The notes: a model not told the origin generated them from the sequence alone. A stretch of DNA of 64,000 bases from Closterium sp. Naga37s-1 (GCA_947471745.1 CANJKZ010000114.1:496001-560000); one strand, 5' to 3'; counted from the stretch's first letter, positions 27,740-51,211 are shown. Numbers and translations are program-made.

Positions 27740-28856
27740 CCAATGCACGAACACCATCCCAACTTCTCCCACCCTAGAAGTTTGGAGTTCTGGATGGTGT
27801 CCATGTGGGGTTGGGCCCCACTTCGGACATCTGGCGTCGCACTGTTGTCGTCTGCGTCGCCTGACGCAGAATGTTGTTGTTAGGTTTCACGCCCAATGAG
27901 ATCTACCGAACAGTGTCGCAAAGTCATATGGCCCTAACGACCATCACTGACTGCACGGGCATCGTAAAAAAACACTCGCGAAAACATCCTGGCATTAAAT
28001 GTTAACATTGCACTCTTCAAACACAAATTCAGGAGGGGTTGTGTTGCACGAACGAACGTTTCCGAAGTGGGGCAGCAAAAGCGTCGAATCGTTACAGTTG
28101 GGGGACATGTTACACTGTCGGTCAAGGCCGCGACCCTATCAATGTGCGCCATGGCACGGAAATTGATGTCGCAACTGGACGTGCAAAACCGTCGCAAATT
28201 CAGTTGCCGTCATGTACAAGGCGTTATGAAGCCAAACCGCGTGGGGTAACATTGCAATCCAATTTTCGACATTTCGAACCGCGTGGCTTTACTTGGGATG
28301 GTACCAGTGCGTTGGAATACATTCTTAGTCATCTCCTTACCCCATGTCGTTCAACATGCCTCAGAGGGTGTCTTATGAAACTGGTCCGCCCCGACCCGGT
28401 TCGTTGCTAGAATGTGCATTCCTGGTCCGCAATTCTGGTTCGACGGAAATACTTTGCGGACCAGCCGTGGACCAGACACGAGCTGATCTACATGATACAT
28501 CTCGTCACGGACTGTACAATATTTGCGAATAGAAACAGTCACGACGAGAATCAGACATGTTGAAATCGAGTTACCTCATTACTTTTTTCGGGGTAAAAAC
28601 TTCCCATCCCGTCAGGAGCGGCAATCACGGATGGCGAGAAATTTCGCAAACAAAGGTGTAAGCTGCTACAGTTACGGACCAGGCGCGGGCTGGTCTGGCG
28701 ACCAAATCAATGGCACCGTTGTAGTGTCATTCGAACGTTATATTGCTGTTAAAAGTTACGCATCTCGGTCCAGTCCGTCGCTGGTTCACGCGATGGTTCT
28801 CAAGCTGGTCCTCATGATATATCTCAACGGACAAGCGAGTCCGCCCAGGGAGCTCG
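27740..28856. other. Non-coding stretch
   Basis: No supported gene. Frames are short and resemble nothing recognised. Confidence 0.35.
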
Positions 28857-28939
28857 CTGCCCGGGGCAAAAAAATAAATAAACCCTCTATGAAGGGCATG
28901 CCATCCGATAGGGTTTTAGTTTTTTTCTGCCCCGGGCAG
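28857..28939. other. Long imperfect hairpin, 83 nt
   Basis: The outer arms CTGCCCGGGGCA and TGCCCCGGGCAG pair fully. They are followed by an A-run against a T-run, then AAACCCTCTAT against ATAGGGTTT. The apical loop is about 15 nt. It could be a small-RNA precursor or a miniature transposon. Confidence 0.55.
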
Positions 28940-29074
28940 GTCGACGGTGGTCGACGGTTCGTCGACCGTCGACCTCGTTTCGTTGAGACATTCCGCCAGG
29001 TCCGCATCGGACCCGCGTGGACCTGCCCATTTGATACACGTCATCAACTGCGCGTACTGAATGAGGTTGATCGA

Positions 29075-29693
29075 TGGGCAAAGATCAAATTTGGGCCAAA
29101 CAACAGCAGAGAAGTGGCCAAAGTAGGGCAGGGTGTGTCGCGCGATGTCGAGCCTGAGCCGCACATAGCCCTAACCGAATTCTGGGCTCACCCAGGCGCG
29201 TCGTCAGATTGACCACAAAATGTGACAGAATTCTGTTAAGGGCAGCAACTTTCCGTCAACTCTTCTTTTAACCATGGGCAGTGAACAAACAACTAGAACT
29301 TTTAGATCTAGATCAGTCCGAAGAAAGCAATGTAGCCTAAATACTAAAACCCGCTCGGAAGATATGTCCTTCTAGAGTCGTAAACCCTGAACACCTTGTC
29401 GCATGGTGTTTAGGGTTGATGCCTCCTAGATGAAATTCTGTAGTAAAGGGTACTATTTTTTTCGTCATCGCGACACTTGTTTTCAGGCTATAATCTCACT
29501 ACAAGGGAGAGTACTACGAAGTGATTGGCAAAATCCGTCAAGATTGATTTTCCTGGGTGTGACGTGACACGTAGGCCTGTGTATCTGGTTAGGTGCGTGT
29601 GCAGCTTCGGACCTGCATGGTGGAGGTGCGACACACCCGGCCTACTTTGGCCACTTCTCTGCCATTGTTTGGCCCGTATTTGATCTTTGCCCT
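29075..29693. repeat. Inverted repeat, arms about 68 bp
   Basis: The arms at 29075-29142 and 29627-29693 are about 90 percent identical as reverse complements, with about 480 bp between them. Either a foldback/miniature element or two opposed copies of a fragment would explain it. Confidence 0.65.
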
Positions 29694-30337
29694 TGATGGA
29701 TAGCTGTTGGGGTTGGGGTCATGGCCGACGCAGAGGCTGGAACCTAGCCCGCTTGATGGACGCTTGCATGGACTGTGAAGCGGCTTCTGGAGATGAGTAA
29801 AGGAGAACGATTTCCAGCTATGGAAAGCGATGCAATGAAATGAACTGCAAGTTTTGGCACGTACACTGTACCGCTGTTTACCTGGCCACCAATAATATCA
29901 ATTCCCCGTATTCTCACACTATGTATAAATGGGTAATTACCCTCGCATAATCTATTCCCGAAGGTTGTGTTCCGGACTCCGTGGACGAGTTGGGTGGCGC
30001 GAAGAGATTCGTAGCGAACAAATAGGCCCATACCAGCGGTTATGATATCAGACTCGCATGTGTAAGTTTTTCTAGATCGAGCATGAGGCTGTATTCATAG
30101 TTCCTATCTTCTGGGTGTCCAGCTGATCGAGCCAGAAACGAATATGGGGCGTCTCTGAAACGAATGGGGCGTCTCTGAAACGAATATGGGGACGTGAATT
30201 CATCAGACTCGCATGGGGCGTCCCTATCTTCTGGCGTGGGGCGTCTCTGAAACGAATATGGGGACGTGAATTCATCAGTGTCCAGCTGTTAGTCCTAAAA
30301 CACAATCCCTGCACACATGCTCCAAACGTATTTTTTG
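29694..30337. repeat. Non-coding stretch with short direct repeats
   Basis: GGGGCGTCTCTGAAACGAAT recurs three times between 30140 and 30265. A 30-bp unit is repeated at 30178-30207 and 30250-30279. No gene was recognised. Confidence 0.65.
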
Positions 30338-31227
30338 GTTCGGTTCCGTGAGATGTGCTGTAATCTAGAGCGGTCAAGAGATGGTTCACACTGTGCAGTC
30401 TGGTGCAATTGCGTACGCTTGGCTTTATCCAACTGGAGTCCCTCCTTTCCTTGTCAACACACGCTCTCTTGCTCTCTCTCTCTCTCTGGCATGACGTCTG
30501 GCTGGCTTGACGTCCACTCTCGACAGAATCATCTTGTTTCTCGTGAGTCGTGGCCCTTTCATCACTCACGAGAAACAAGATAATTCTTGCAAATTTGTTT
30601 ACTAGATCCTCAACCACTAGAGCCAGCTGTGAGAGCTCATCACTTTCGTCACAAGGCTGCGCCAGCTGCGGCACCCTTGCTCCAGCAGCTGAATCAGGAG
30701 AGCTTGCAGCCGCGCCCCACATTCGCACATCACCTGAGCTTATTAGTTGGTGCTTCATTTTCTTGCGATCGTGTTTACGTGATCAGCCTCTCGCTTGCAC
30801 TCTCTTGCTCTGTTTTAGCAGCGTTTGCTTTGATTTCTGAGTATAACTGAAGCACCCAGTTGTGCTTGAATTTCCCCTGACCCGCATTCGTTAAACGCCC
30901 AGAGCCGCTCATGGCAGCGAGCTGTTTTCGTCGAGAATTACGCAACGGTTGACTTCGGTCCACCTGAATTTGACATGGCTGACACGTTTTGAAATAGATT
31001 TGAAACCTGATTCCGAGACAACCAAAAACGGCTAACGCCAGGTCGCTTGGGCATAGGGGTACACTCTTGATGCCGTTCAGGAATAGATGATCAGACCTTT
31101 AGTTGAAGCAGAAGCAAAAACAGACGACCAAGAAGAGCGGCTGCTGTTTGAGGGGCCACAAAAGACGACCAAGAAGCTGCAGCTAAGCGGTCGCATTGAC
31201 GCGTTGGTTCGACTTGCAGTCCACCGC
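30338..31227 (+). promoter_or_regulatory. Upstream region of gene A, shared with gene B
   Basis: Blocks such as TCTAGAGCGGTCAAGA, TTTATCCAACTG, AACGCCCAGAGC and GCAGCGAGC recur in the same order at 43122-43953 before gene B. The duplication therefore included about 0.9 kb of 5' sequence and probably the promoter. A clear TATA box was not assigned. A (CT)n run lies at 30472-30488. Confidence 0.6.
30525..30587. other. Near-perfect 24-bp inverted repeat upstream of gene A
   Basis: Arms 30525-30548 and 30564-30587 match at 23 of 24 positions, with a 15-nt spacer. Gene B's upstream region keeps only part of one arm, so the hairpin is specific to gene A. Confidence 0.85.
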
Positions 31228-42021
<10,794 letters not shown>

Positions 42022-43121
42022 GGTAGCAGCAGCAGGTTTTAGAATGACTTGACTGCTCAGAGTCGTCCTGGAGCACTTGGAGGGCGTTACACTAGGATAC
42101 GACCTTTGAGTCGATTCGAAAGTCATCTCGTTACAATGTCTCTAGCTTACTTTAGATTGTATTGTATGTATAGGTATATTTATATATGTACTTCGTCGGC
42201 TAGGTTGAGTTGCTCTATATAGGATATGAGTTGTTACTTTTATCCCATTTTGTGCTGTGTTGTGTTATGGGCAGCACGTGAACTCACTTGCGTTCCCCGT
42301 CTTGTAGAAAAGGGTAAGAGTAAGTGTACACAGAGCCTATCAAAACTTTCGATTTCTTGCTTTTCCAGTCTGATGCTTCCTTGCTTGCCAAGCTTGTCTG
42401 TTGCTGGCACAGAGGTCCTTTGAAACAACTTGCAGCTGCGATGTGCCTGCCCGACTAGAAATCGCACCAGATTTCGATTTCACGAGTTGCCGTTGGTGAA
42501 AATCGGGAGCAAGCGAAGAGCAACGGATTCTTCCCTGACATCACGAAATAAAAGAACAAAACCACCCGATTCTTAAAAACCACCGGGCCCAATGACAGCA
42601 GCCGAACCAAATTTCTGCACGCCCAAGAAAAAATGTTGATTTGCCATGCGCAGCGCTCGTCACCTGTGTCAATAGTACAGCTGATCTAGCATTTAAATTT
42701 GTTCAAGAAGAGTTGGGGCAAAGCAGAAATTCGCGTTGAATTTGGGCAAACATGCAATGATTGCTTCTGGTGACGTCAGAAAATGCAAAATCGAGAGCCA
42801 ACCATTCCGATTTCGCTTTGCGTAATCCGAAATCGCATCTATTCTCGACTGTTTGTGCTACTTTGAAACGAATCTTGGCAAGCGCGTAATTTTAAGATGA
42901 CACGTTTCTAAGCTGCGCAAAGTGTACACACCTGCCGAATAACATGGCATGCACTTGAATACAGTTCCTAGACTAAGTTGCATGCACCTGAAAATGGCCG
43001 TTTAAGAATCGGGGTTAAAATCGAGCTTGAGACAATATTACCCACGAAGGTGCTTGATTTTGTTGCATACTGATTGCGTCGGAATCCAAATCAGGAGTAC
43101 AAACTGTATTCATGATAACTG
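42022..43121. other. Region between genes A and B
   Basis: It is AT-richer than its surroundings and has no supported gene. It presumably holds the 3' end of gene A; no unambiguous polyadenylation signal was assigned. A short remnant of the terminal cassette lies at 42022-42060. Confidence 0.45.
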
Positions 43122-43953
43122 GATCGGTTCCGTCAGATGTAATTGCTTCTAGAGCGGTCAAGATGCCTCATCGCGACGTTTGGCTTTATCCAACTGTGGT
43201 CCCTCATCACCCACACGCACACGCCCTTTATCCGTCGACTCCGTTTCACTGTACTGTACACGTCTTTCGTCCCTCCATCCCGGATCCTCTTTCACTACTC
43301 ACGCACGAGCATTACGGGCGGCTCATTTTCATTCAGTTTTGCTCAATACCCATCCCGACCACTCTGAACATTTATTAGACAGTTGTACAACGTGAAACAT
43401 CTCATTGAGCCGCATTCAAACAACCGAAAATCAGTCGCTCTTATTAGCTGGTGCATTCATTCTTGCAATATTGCTTATATGCACAGCCTTCCGCTCCACT
43501 CAGGCTTTGTGTTAGCTGGTGATACAGTACAAGCACCTAGGTATGCTAACAATGCTAATTTGAGCTAACCTGAGCCGCATCTGTCAAACGCCCAGAGCAG
43601 GTCAATTGCAGCGAGCCGTTTTCGTCGGTTGACTACGGCTGACACGTTTTTCGGCTAGCTGTGCAATCGAATTCCGAGATAACCGAAATCAGCCTGCTCG
43701 GGTGACCGGGTCGCATGGGGCCATGGAGTACATTCTTGACGCGCTCTGTACATTGGGCCATGAAATGGACGATTAGAACTTGTGATTGAGCAACGAAGTC
43801 CATCCCATTCTGACAGAGTCGTCACGAAGTACGCAGTATATTGGCCTCACTAAGAAATAGACGACCAGAAACTTCTAATCGTTTTTTAGACGCGTCTCAA
43901 AACAGGATCACTGACTGGGTCGACTGGCAGTCACTAAGCGGGCCCACTGAGCC
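43122..43953 (+). promoter_or_regulatory. Upstream region of gene B
   Basis: Collinear similarity to 30338-31227 marks it as the duplicated promoter region. An in-frame TGA two codons before the ATG at 43954 fixes the translation start of B and, by homology, supports 31228 for A. Confidence 0.6.
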
Positions 43954-45199
43954 ATGGAGTATGCTGCAGTCGAGATTGGCCCTCCCGGGTCGCTCTTATA
44001 CAGAAAATTCCTCCTGAACGCGGCGCGACTCGCCGTCCCGCCGCCGAGTACTACTATTAGTGGTACTAGTAACAGCGCTTCGGCAGCACCGCCATTCGCC
44101 GCGCCGCAGACTCCCAAGGGTAGCTCAAAGTCGAAGTTCGGGAGGTTCGCTTCTCCGCTTTCGCCGCGACCATCGCCGCCACTGGCGGCAGCGGCAGCGG
44201 CGCAAGACCTCGTCGTCGTCCCCCTTTCCCCATGGCACCAGGTCCCGCTGCGCCTCTCCTCCACCGCCGCCGCCGCCGCCGCCGCCGCCGATGCTGCCAA
44301 TGCCGCCACGTTGACGACGGCGCAACCAGGGTTCGCCAGAAGTCAAGATGGTAGAACGCCGAGCTTAGACAAAAGTATCTTGAATTCAGCAAGAGTTACT
44401 CTCTTCCCCGCGCTTCGCGCAGCAGCGGCTGCAGGCGGCCCCGCGGTTTCTAATAGCTCCTCCGCCTCTTCCGCTGCTTTCGCACCACCCGCGGATGACG
44501 GCGCTAACGGCGGCGGCGGCGGCGGCGAATTCTTCCGCATGGTTTGCGCCGTTCCGCGCGGCTCGTGGGCGCAGGTGGAGCTGGCGGTGGCGGAGCCTCC
44601 GCACCATCCGCTGCGGGTGCGCGGAGTGAACGACCTTCCCTCTCATTACAATCACAACCTTCCATGGAACGTCGGCTTCCTCCCGCAAACCTGCCGCTGC
44701 TTCGAAATTGACGAGCTCGACGGTGCTTCTAGTACCGCTAGTAGCATCAGAAGCATCAGTGTTGATAGCGACAGCGACGGATGCGGCGGCGGAGGCGGCG
44801 GCGGTAACGGCTACTTTACGCCGCGCTCGCTAAGTGCGGGAACGGGGGAAAAGCGCGCTTTTGGCGGAAGCGTTACGGGCGGCGGCTCACACGGCCCCCT
44901 GGAGGTGGTGGATATTGGGGGAGCGCGGGCGGAAGTGGGGCAGGTGTATTTGGTGAAGGCTCTTCTGGCGTTTCTGGTGGTTAGTCCGAACCTTCACACG
45001 CGCTGGACTGTGATTGTAACGAGCGACTTAAATTCGGAAGGTGGTCTTCGAACGAGTGAAGGTGACAGAAACGAGCGGGTCCCTAGCTCCAAGGTGGGGG
45101 GGAGGGAGTGCGACGATAGCTACAATGGCGACGATCGTATGGCGACGCGTCTGGAGGAGATTCGCGAGTGGCTCAAGTTTCGAGGATGCTTGTCGCTGC

Positions 45200-45605
45200 G
45201 TGAGTTGACGAAACTGGCAAACCCTTTCTAGAAACATGTTACCACTGTACAATGTACAGTGGTACATGATAGGGTAAAGCTGTTTCCCCTTTTATTTTTC
45301 AATTTATATTTCTCCACATCATCAGGCAACTTCCTTTGCTCTTTTGTCCTTCATTTTACACCCTTTCTGTCCTGCCAACCCGGATGCTCTCTTCAAAGAT
45401 TAATAGAATCTCATTCCCAGCCCCCCTGCTTTCCCTTCCCCCATCCTTTGGCCATTCGGACTCCCTACTCCCCTTTCCCCCCCTCCCCATTTTGTTCCCC
45501 TCCAGACCCTTCCCCTTCCGTTCTTTTACCCCCCTTCCCCACCCCTCCCCCCCAATTTCCCCCTTCGCCCCCACCGGTTCCCCACTTTCCCCCACTTCCC
45601 CCCAG
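45200..45605 (+). other. Gene B intron
   Basis: A 406-bp GT-AG intron (GTGAGT donor; pyrimidine-rich tract then CCCCAG). It matches gene A's intron in position and phase but not in length. Confidence 0.85.
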
Positions 45606-46017
45606 TGGACCTTCCTTGCTCCATTTCCTTTCGGGAGAAGCCCGTACCTCTCAGCCGTACGATCTCCATGATCAACGGTGCACATGCAGCCTGGAAAGAC
45701 GCCCATAGTGCTGCCTTCATGCCACCTCAGCAGCCACCTCATCAAAATCAGCAAGATGGGATGCTATTAAGCCAACTGCGTGGGTCAGTGGAGCGCACAC
45801 GTGGCGGCTCTGCGGATTGCCACGTGGCAGGCAGCAGTGTGGTTTGCGTCCCACTTTCTGAACCGCACGGGGCGCAGGAGATGGTTAGAAAGGCGGCTGG
45901 GACTTTGCTCCCTGGCGCTGCTGCTGCTGCCTTGGCTGCTGCTGGTTTGGGGGAGGAGGAAGGAGGAGGCGGAGGAGGAGGGGGAGGAGAAGGAGGAGAA
46001 GGAGGAGGAGCTTTAGG

Positions 46018-46080
46018 AGGAGGAGGAGGAGGAGGAGGAGGAGGAGGAGGAGGAGGAGGAGGAGGAGGAGGAGGGAGGAG
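46018..46080 (+). repeat. Gene B (GGA)n poly-Gly tract
   Basis: About 20 uninterrupted glycines at the same place as the gene A tract. Confidence 0.92.
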
Positions 46081-46913
46081 AAGGGGAGGAGAGGGGGAGA
46101 GGGGTAAGACTAAGGGAAGCTTACCTTCTCGTGTCTATCACACTCGCTCTTCATCTTCCCCTGTATGGCTTCTAGAGATGGATTTTGACATGCCAGGATC
46201 ACCACAAAGCGGTAGTGAATCTGCTTATAGCGGATCAGATGCTAGTGAAAGGTACGGGTCGCCACAACCGAGCAAGTCGAGGTTCAAAAAGAGCGGTTTG
46301 GGGCGGGGGTTGGGGCTGGTAAGTAAAACACTTAGACGAAAGGAAGAGGAGAGGGAGGAGGATGTGGGAGGAGAAGAGATGAGGAATGGGAAGCCACTTG
46401 TTACGGATAGCTCTGGCGTAAAAAAGGGTGGATTTCCTTTTAGATTGCGGGGCAGTGGGAAGGAGGGAAAGGAGGGAAAGGAGGAAACGGAAGAGAAGGA
46501 GGAGGAGAGAAAGGGGAACAGGGAGGGGGAGGAGGAGAGGATGGAGGAGGAGCAAGGAGGGAGGAGTGGAAGGAGAGAGGGAGACGAAAAGGTGATGCGG
46601 ATTGTAAAAAGTAACTCCAGTGGTGAGGAGAAAGCGAAGAAAGGGATGCTACAGAAGCTGTTTAAAAAGGGGACAAAACGATTCGATAAATCCTTTGGTG
46701 ATAGTGATAAGGTTGACAGTGGTGAGTATGAGGAGGAGTGCTCATATAGCGAGGAGGAAGTGAGGGAGGAGGGAGTGAGAGCGGAGGGAGTGAGAGGGGA
46801 GAAGGATGAGAGGAATATGAACCAGCTGAGTGAGAGCGGGAGTAGCAATGATAGAAGCAGCAGCACTAACAATGCAAACACTAGCAACACTAGCAGCAGC
46901 ACCACCACTAGCA

Positions 46914-46946
<33 letters not shown>

Positions 46947-47859
46947 GTAGCAGCAGTAGCAGCACCACCACCTCTAGCAGCAGTGGCAGAAGCAAGGGCA
47001 AGGATTGGCGTCGAACGCTTCACATTCCCAAGCCTTCATTCTCCAAGAAGACATTCAGCACTTACCCTTCCTCTTCCTCTCTTAACAGTTCCCCCTTATC
47101 TCGCCTCTCCTCCTCCCCTCTCTCCTCCCCTCTCGCCTCCCCTCTCGATTCCCCCCTCTCCTCCCCTCTCGACTCCTCACTCCTTTCCACTCTTCCCCAT
47201 TCCACTTGCTTTCGACCGGGTGCTCTCTCCCCTCCATCCCCTCCCACTGCGAAGGGTGACAGCAGCAGTCCCGTTATTAGCACACTCAATAGCGGCAGTG
47301 TAAGCGCCCGGATCATGACTGTTAGTGGAACATCCCATCTGGAACAGGAACATACTGAAACGCGTATGGGAGGAGGGGGAGAAAGTAAGGAGGGAGGAGG
47401 GGGAGAGAGCGGGAGGGGTGGAGGGGAAGAGAGTGGGAGGGTAGGAAGGGGAGAGAGCAGCAAGGGAGAGAGAGGAGAGAGCGCAGGTGTAGCGTGTGGA
47501 GTGGGGGGGGTGGAAGAAGCAAAGAGGGGGGGCAGTGACAATGGCAGTGGCAGTGGCAAAGGCAGTAGCAGTGGCAGTGGCAGTAGCAGCGGCGACGGCA
47601 GTGGCAGCGGCAGTAAGAAGGGAGAGAGAGAAGAGGGCGCAGGTGTAGCGTGTGGAGTGGGAGGAGTGGGAGAAGCAAGGAGGCGGGCCAGTGACAGTGA
47701 CACTGGCAGCGGAAGGGGCAGTGGCAGTGGCAGTGGTATTGACAGTGGCAGGGGAAGAGGAAGGGGAAGAGGAAGGGGAAGGGGAACGCATAGGCGTGCT
47801 CTCTCTGTCACTGATGCATGTCTAAATGTCACCCTCTCCCCATCCTCCTTTCCCACTCC

Positions 47860-47957
47860 CTCCTCCTCCTTCTCCTCCTCCTCCTCCTCCTCCTCCTCCT
47901 CCTCCTCCTCCTCCTCCTCCTCCTCCTCCTCCTCCTCCTCCTCCTCCTCCTCCTCCA
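47860..47957 (+). repeat. Gene B (TCC)n poly-Ser tract
   Basis: About 30 TCC codons. The Glu-rich and Gly-rich frames on the opposite strand are shadows. Confidence 0.93.
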
Positions 47958-48264
47958 CATCTGCTAGCTTTGGTACTGCTGGTAACCACACTAGCATCAG
48001 CAGCAGTGGTAACCGCACTCTCAAGAGCGGCCGTTACACCCCGAGCAACGCACAGCCCGTTGCTAACATCAACGGCCAGGATTTCTCGGAGAACGATCGT
48101 CAACGGGCATCTGACCGTCCATCTGCAACGGCAGACTCTGCGTCGAATCCCAGCCACTCGTTGCCTGCTCGTGCTCTCTCCATTTTCCCCACTGGCAGCC
48201 CCACCCCACCTCTTTCTGCTGCTGCTGCTGATGCTGCCGCTGATGCTTCTGCTGATGCTTCTGC

Positions 48265-48301
<37 letters not shown>

Positions 48302-48429
48302 TCTGCCGCTTCTGCTGCCACTTTTGCAAAAGTAAACAGACGACACACCACCGGCAGTCAGCCAAAGAACCTTCCCCTCATCACCACCTCCTTTAGCAGC
48401 AGCACTGTCGGCACCAACCGCAACACTGG

Positions 48430-48472
48430 CGGCACCAGCAATGCTAGCAGCAGCACCACCAGCAGCAATTCT

Positions 48473-48504
<32 letters not shown>

Positions 48505-48660
48505 GGGCAGCAGCATGGGCAGCAGCAGCACCGGCGACACCAGCAGCAGCACCAGCAATTCTAACAGCAGCGGCAGTAGTATGGGCAGCAAGAGCAGCAG
48601 CAGCAGCACTAGCGTCACCAGCAATTCTAGCAGCAGCGATTATATCAGCAGCAAGAAGGG
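48430..48660 (+). repeat. Gene B (AGC)n Ser-rich tract
   Basis: This is an interrupted AGC/AAT run encoding Ser-rich sequence with GSSMGSS units, ahead of the conserved SSKKGSSNRETLFQKA motif also found in gene A. Confidence 0.88.
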
Positions 48661-49686
48661 CAGCAGCAATCGTGAGACGCTGTTCCAAAAGGCATGGAAG
48701 GGCAGACGAAAGTTGAGCCTGGATGGGGTTGGAGTGGGCTTTGAGACCTCTCACGTTGCAAGGACGGGTGCGCAAGCGGTAGGGGTGAGTGAGAGTGGGA
48801 CGGGTTCTGAGATGCCTCATAAGGCAAGGATGGGTGGACAAGAGTTGAGGGTGGATGGGAGTGGGGGGTGTGCAGGTGTTGGGATGGGTCTTGATACACA
48901 AAAGGGGTGTATCGAGATGCCTAAGAGTGTTTCTGATGTTGGTGTTTTGGAGAGAGGTGGTTGTGGTGATAGTGGGGAGTTTTCTAGTGAGGATGAAAGG
49001 GAGGTAGGGAGTGGAAAAGAATTGGCGAGTCCGGATTCGAGCTGGTTCAGTGCGGTGAGAGAGAAGAGAAGAGAGAAGGGAAGAGAGGAGGGAAGAGAGG
49101 AGGGAAGAGAGGAGGGAGGAGAGGAGGAAGGAGGAAGGTGGGGCAAGGAAGGAAACGGAAGGGGAAGGGGGGAACGAAGAGGCATCAGGTGCAGCTTCGC
49201 TTTTGATTCTCTTTCTGGAGCTGTTACAGGTGCTGCTACAGACATCAGCACCATTACAGGAGCTGCTACAAGAGACGTTTTTGCTGCTGATTCTGCTTCT
49301 GCTGCTGCTGCTGCTGCTGCGACTACTTCTGCGGTTTCTGGTGGGAACACTGCTGCTAATTCTGCTGCTGCTTCTGTTGCTCCTGCAACTACCGCTGCTG
49401 CTAACAACGAGGCACCTCGCGCCACAAGCCACTTGACTCATAACAACAGCTTCGAGTTCGGCACGTTACTCCCAGGTTCGGCAGACCGAGGCTCAGCAGA
49501 CGGAGGCCCGGCAGGCGGAGGCTCGGGAGATGAAGGCGATGGAGGTGTGGAGATCCAAGGTTTGGACCGAGCCTCAGGGCTTTGGCAAGGCGCGGTTAGG
49601 GTCAGCAGTGAAGGTTTGGAAAGGCCGAGGGTGGTTCCCTGGGGCAGTAGAGTGGGCCGGCGTTTCTCGTCCTTTTCTGGATTCGA

Positions 49687-51071
49687 GTAGACAGAGGAGT
49701 GGCCTGAGGCGAGGAGTACGTGAAGTCGAAGCGCTGAAGGACATGCTGCACCATGTGTGACTGAGTCAGGGTAATGGTGCGCTGTGCTCTGTCCCGGGTG
49801 ATCTGCAAGCCAAGGTAGCTGCGCAGTTCACCCAGGTCTGTGCACGTGTGTCTCTTCTGCAGCTCGGACTTCACGTGGGCGAGTCCAGCCGTGTCAGCTG
49901 TAGCAAAGACCAAGTCGTCGACGTACACGAGGATGTAGAACGGTGGCAGCGAAGTGTCGGTGCGTAGAAACAGCGACGGGTCAGCAGTAGAACTAGCAAA
50001 CCCAAGAGCCGCTAGCGTAGTCCTCAGTGTGTCGTGCCACTCGCGGGGAGCCTGGCGGAGACCGTAGACTGGCCGCCGGAGGCTCCACTGGGTACCAGGA
50101 GGAAACAACCCTGTGAAGCCAGGAGGGCGGCGCAGCCAGATCTCCTCGTGCAGGCTGCCCTGTAGGAAAGGAATGCTGAAGTCAAGAGAGTGAAGCTCGT
50201 AGTCGCGCTGAGCGGCTATGTGCAGCAGCACCCGAAGAGTGGTCATCTTCGGGGTGGGGGAGAAGGTCTGAAAGTAGTCAACTCCCTGCCGCTGATTGAA
50301 GCCTCGATCCACGTAACGTGCCTTGAAGACAGGCGGAGAACCCGGCGGCCGCTTCACCCTGAAAATCCACATGCCACTGACGATGTTCGCCCCAGGTGGG
50401 GGAACCTCGTCAACGTAGGTGCCTGTGGACTTCCAGGAAGCCATCTCTGCGTCCATGGCTGACTGCCACTCAGAGGAGTAGGGACCCTCTATCGCCTCTG
50501 CGTAAGAGCGCGGAGTCGGGATGTCTGGTGCATCCGGGTCTCCCTCAGGGGCAATCAGCATGGACACGAGATGAGGTAAAGCAGCAGCAAAACACTGGAA
50601 CTCCTCCCGCCTGTCCTCAAAGACGTCCGTGCTAAGAGCACACTCACCCCCGACGGACGGAGGACAGACAGACTCAGACTCAGCAACAAGACAAGCAGCG
50701 TAGTCTAGACGACAGTGAGCAGCGAAGTCGACAAGCTCAGCAACTAAGGCAGACGCAGCAGTGGACTCAAAGGAAGGGTCAGTGACAATAGTGGCCAGGA
50801 GACGCGTGACAGTAGGACTAGCAGTACGAAGGGAGTCAGACTCCGGGTCAGCAAGAGCAGGAAGAGAGGACTCTGGAGGAGACGGCAAAGGGACACGCAG
50901 TGGAGCAGTGGAAGGACGCAGTGCCATTTGGTGCGTGCCCTGGACCGCAGGAGGACGCTGACGCGGAACACGACGACCAGTGCGAGCAGCACGAACAGGC
51001 GACGCAGGACGAGACGCAGGCTCACGACGCTCAGCAAGACCTCCAGTAAAACCAGTGTAGGGAGAAGGAGC
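49687..51071 (-). mobile_element. Copia C1 remnant (linker and reverse transcriptase)
   Basis: The minus strand encodes the end of the integrase-RT linker and RT up to just past the YVDD region ([14 protein letters not shown] type, [18 protein letters not shown]). RNase H and both LTRs are absent. It abuts gene B at one end and the copia C2 LTR at the other. It belongs to the copia A/B family. Confidence 0.85.
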
Positions 51072-51211
51072 TGTCACAATGTAAAAGTTAACTAAAAAAC
51101 AGAAAGTACAAACAAGATATATGAAAACCTAACCCTAGTGCAAGTACAAAAATAACACAAGGGAGAACACCTAGACTAGAACTACACAAGCTATAGAAAT
51201 ATTGTTTGACA
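51072..51211 (-). repeat. Copia C2 3' LTR
   Basis: This 140-bp LTR starts TGTCAAACAATATT on the minus strand and ends TTGTGACA. It shares the start motif with the copia A and B LTRs. The partner LTR is missing. Confidence 0.85.

Larger units (their letters stand above)
43954..49690 (+). pseudogene. Gene B, 5' portion: pyrophosphatase-fold paralogue truncated by copia remnants
   Basis: Exon 1 is 43954-45199 and exon 2 begins at 45606, with the same donor, acceptor type and phase as gene A. It carries MEYAAVEIG, SPWHQVPL, VPRGSWAQVEL, YNHN...GFLPQT, SHGPLEVVDIG, LEEIREWLKF and SRTISMINGAHAAWKD, with the same losses at the DNDPIDV and LLDEGETDWK positions as gene A. After the fold come poly-Gly, Glu-rich, Ser-rich and Gly-Ser tracts. 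The frame stops at 49690, just where minus-strand copia sequence begins. A truncated protein of 1776 residues is possible, but the original C-terminal half lies beyond the insertion at 57571-60764. Confidence 0.8.

Noticed and set aside
28523..29212. 229-codon plus-strand frame
   Set aside because: It has no recognisable motif and overlaps the hairpin and an inverted repeat arm.
31087..31227. Start of gene A at the ATG at 31087
   Set aside because: It is in frame, but the extension has no counterpart in gene B, where a TGA lies two codons before the conserved MEYAAVEIG start.
47062..49441. Minus-strand frames of 320 and 539 codons opposite gene B
   Set aside because: They are shadows of (TCC)n, (AGC)n and (GCT)n tracts, with no conserved motif.
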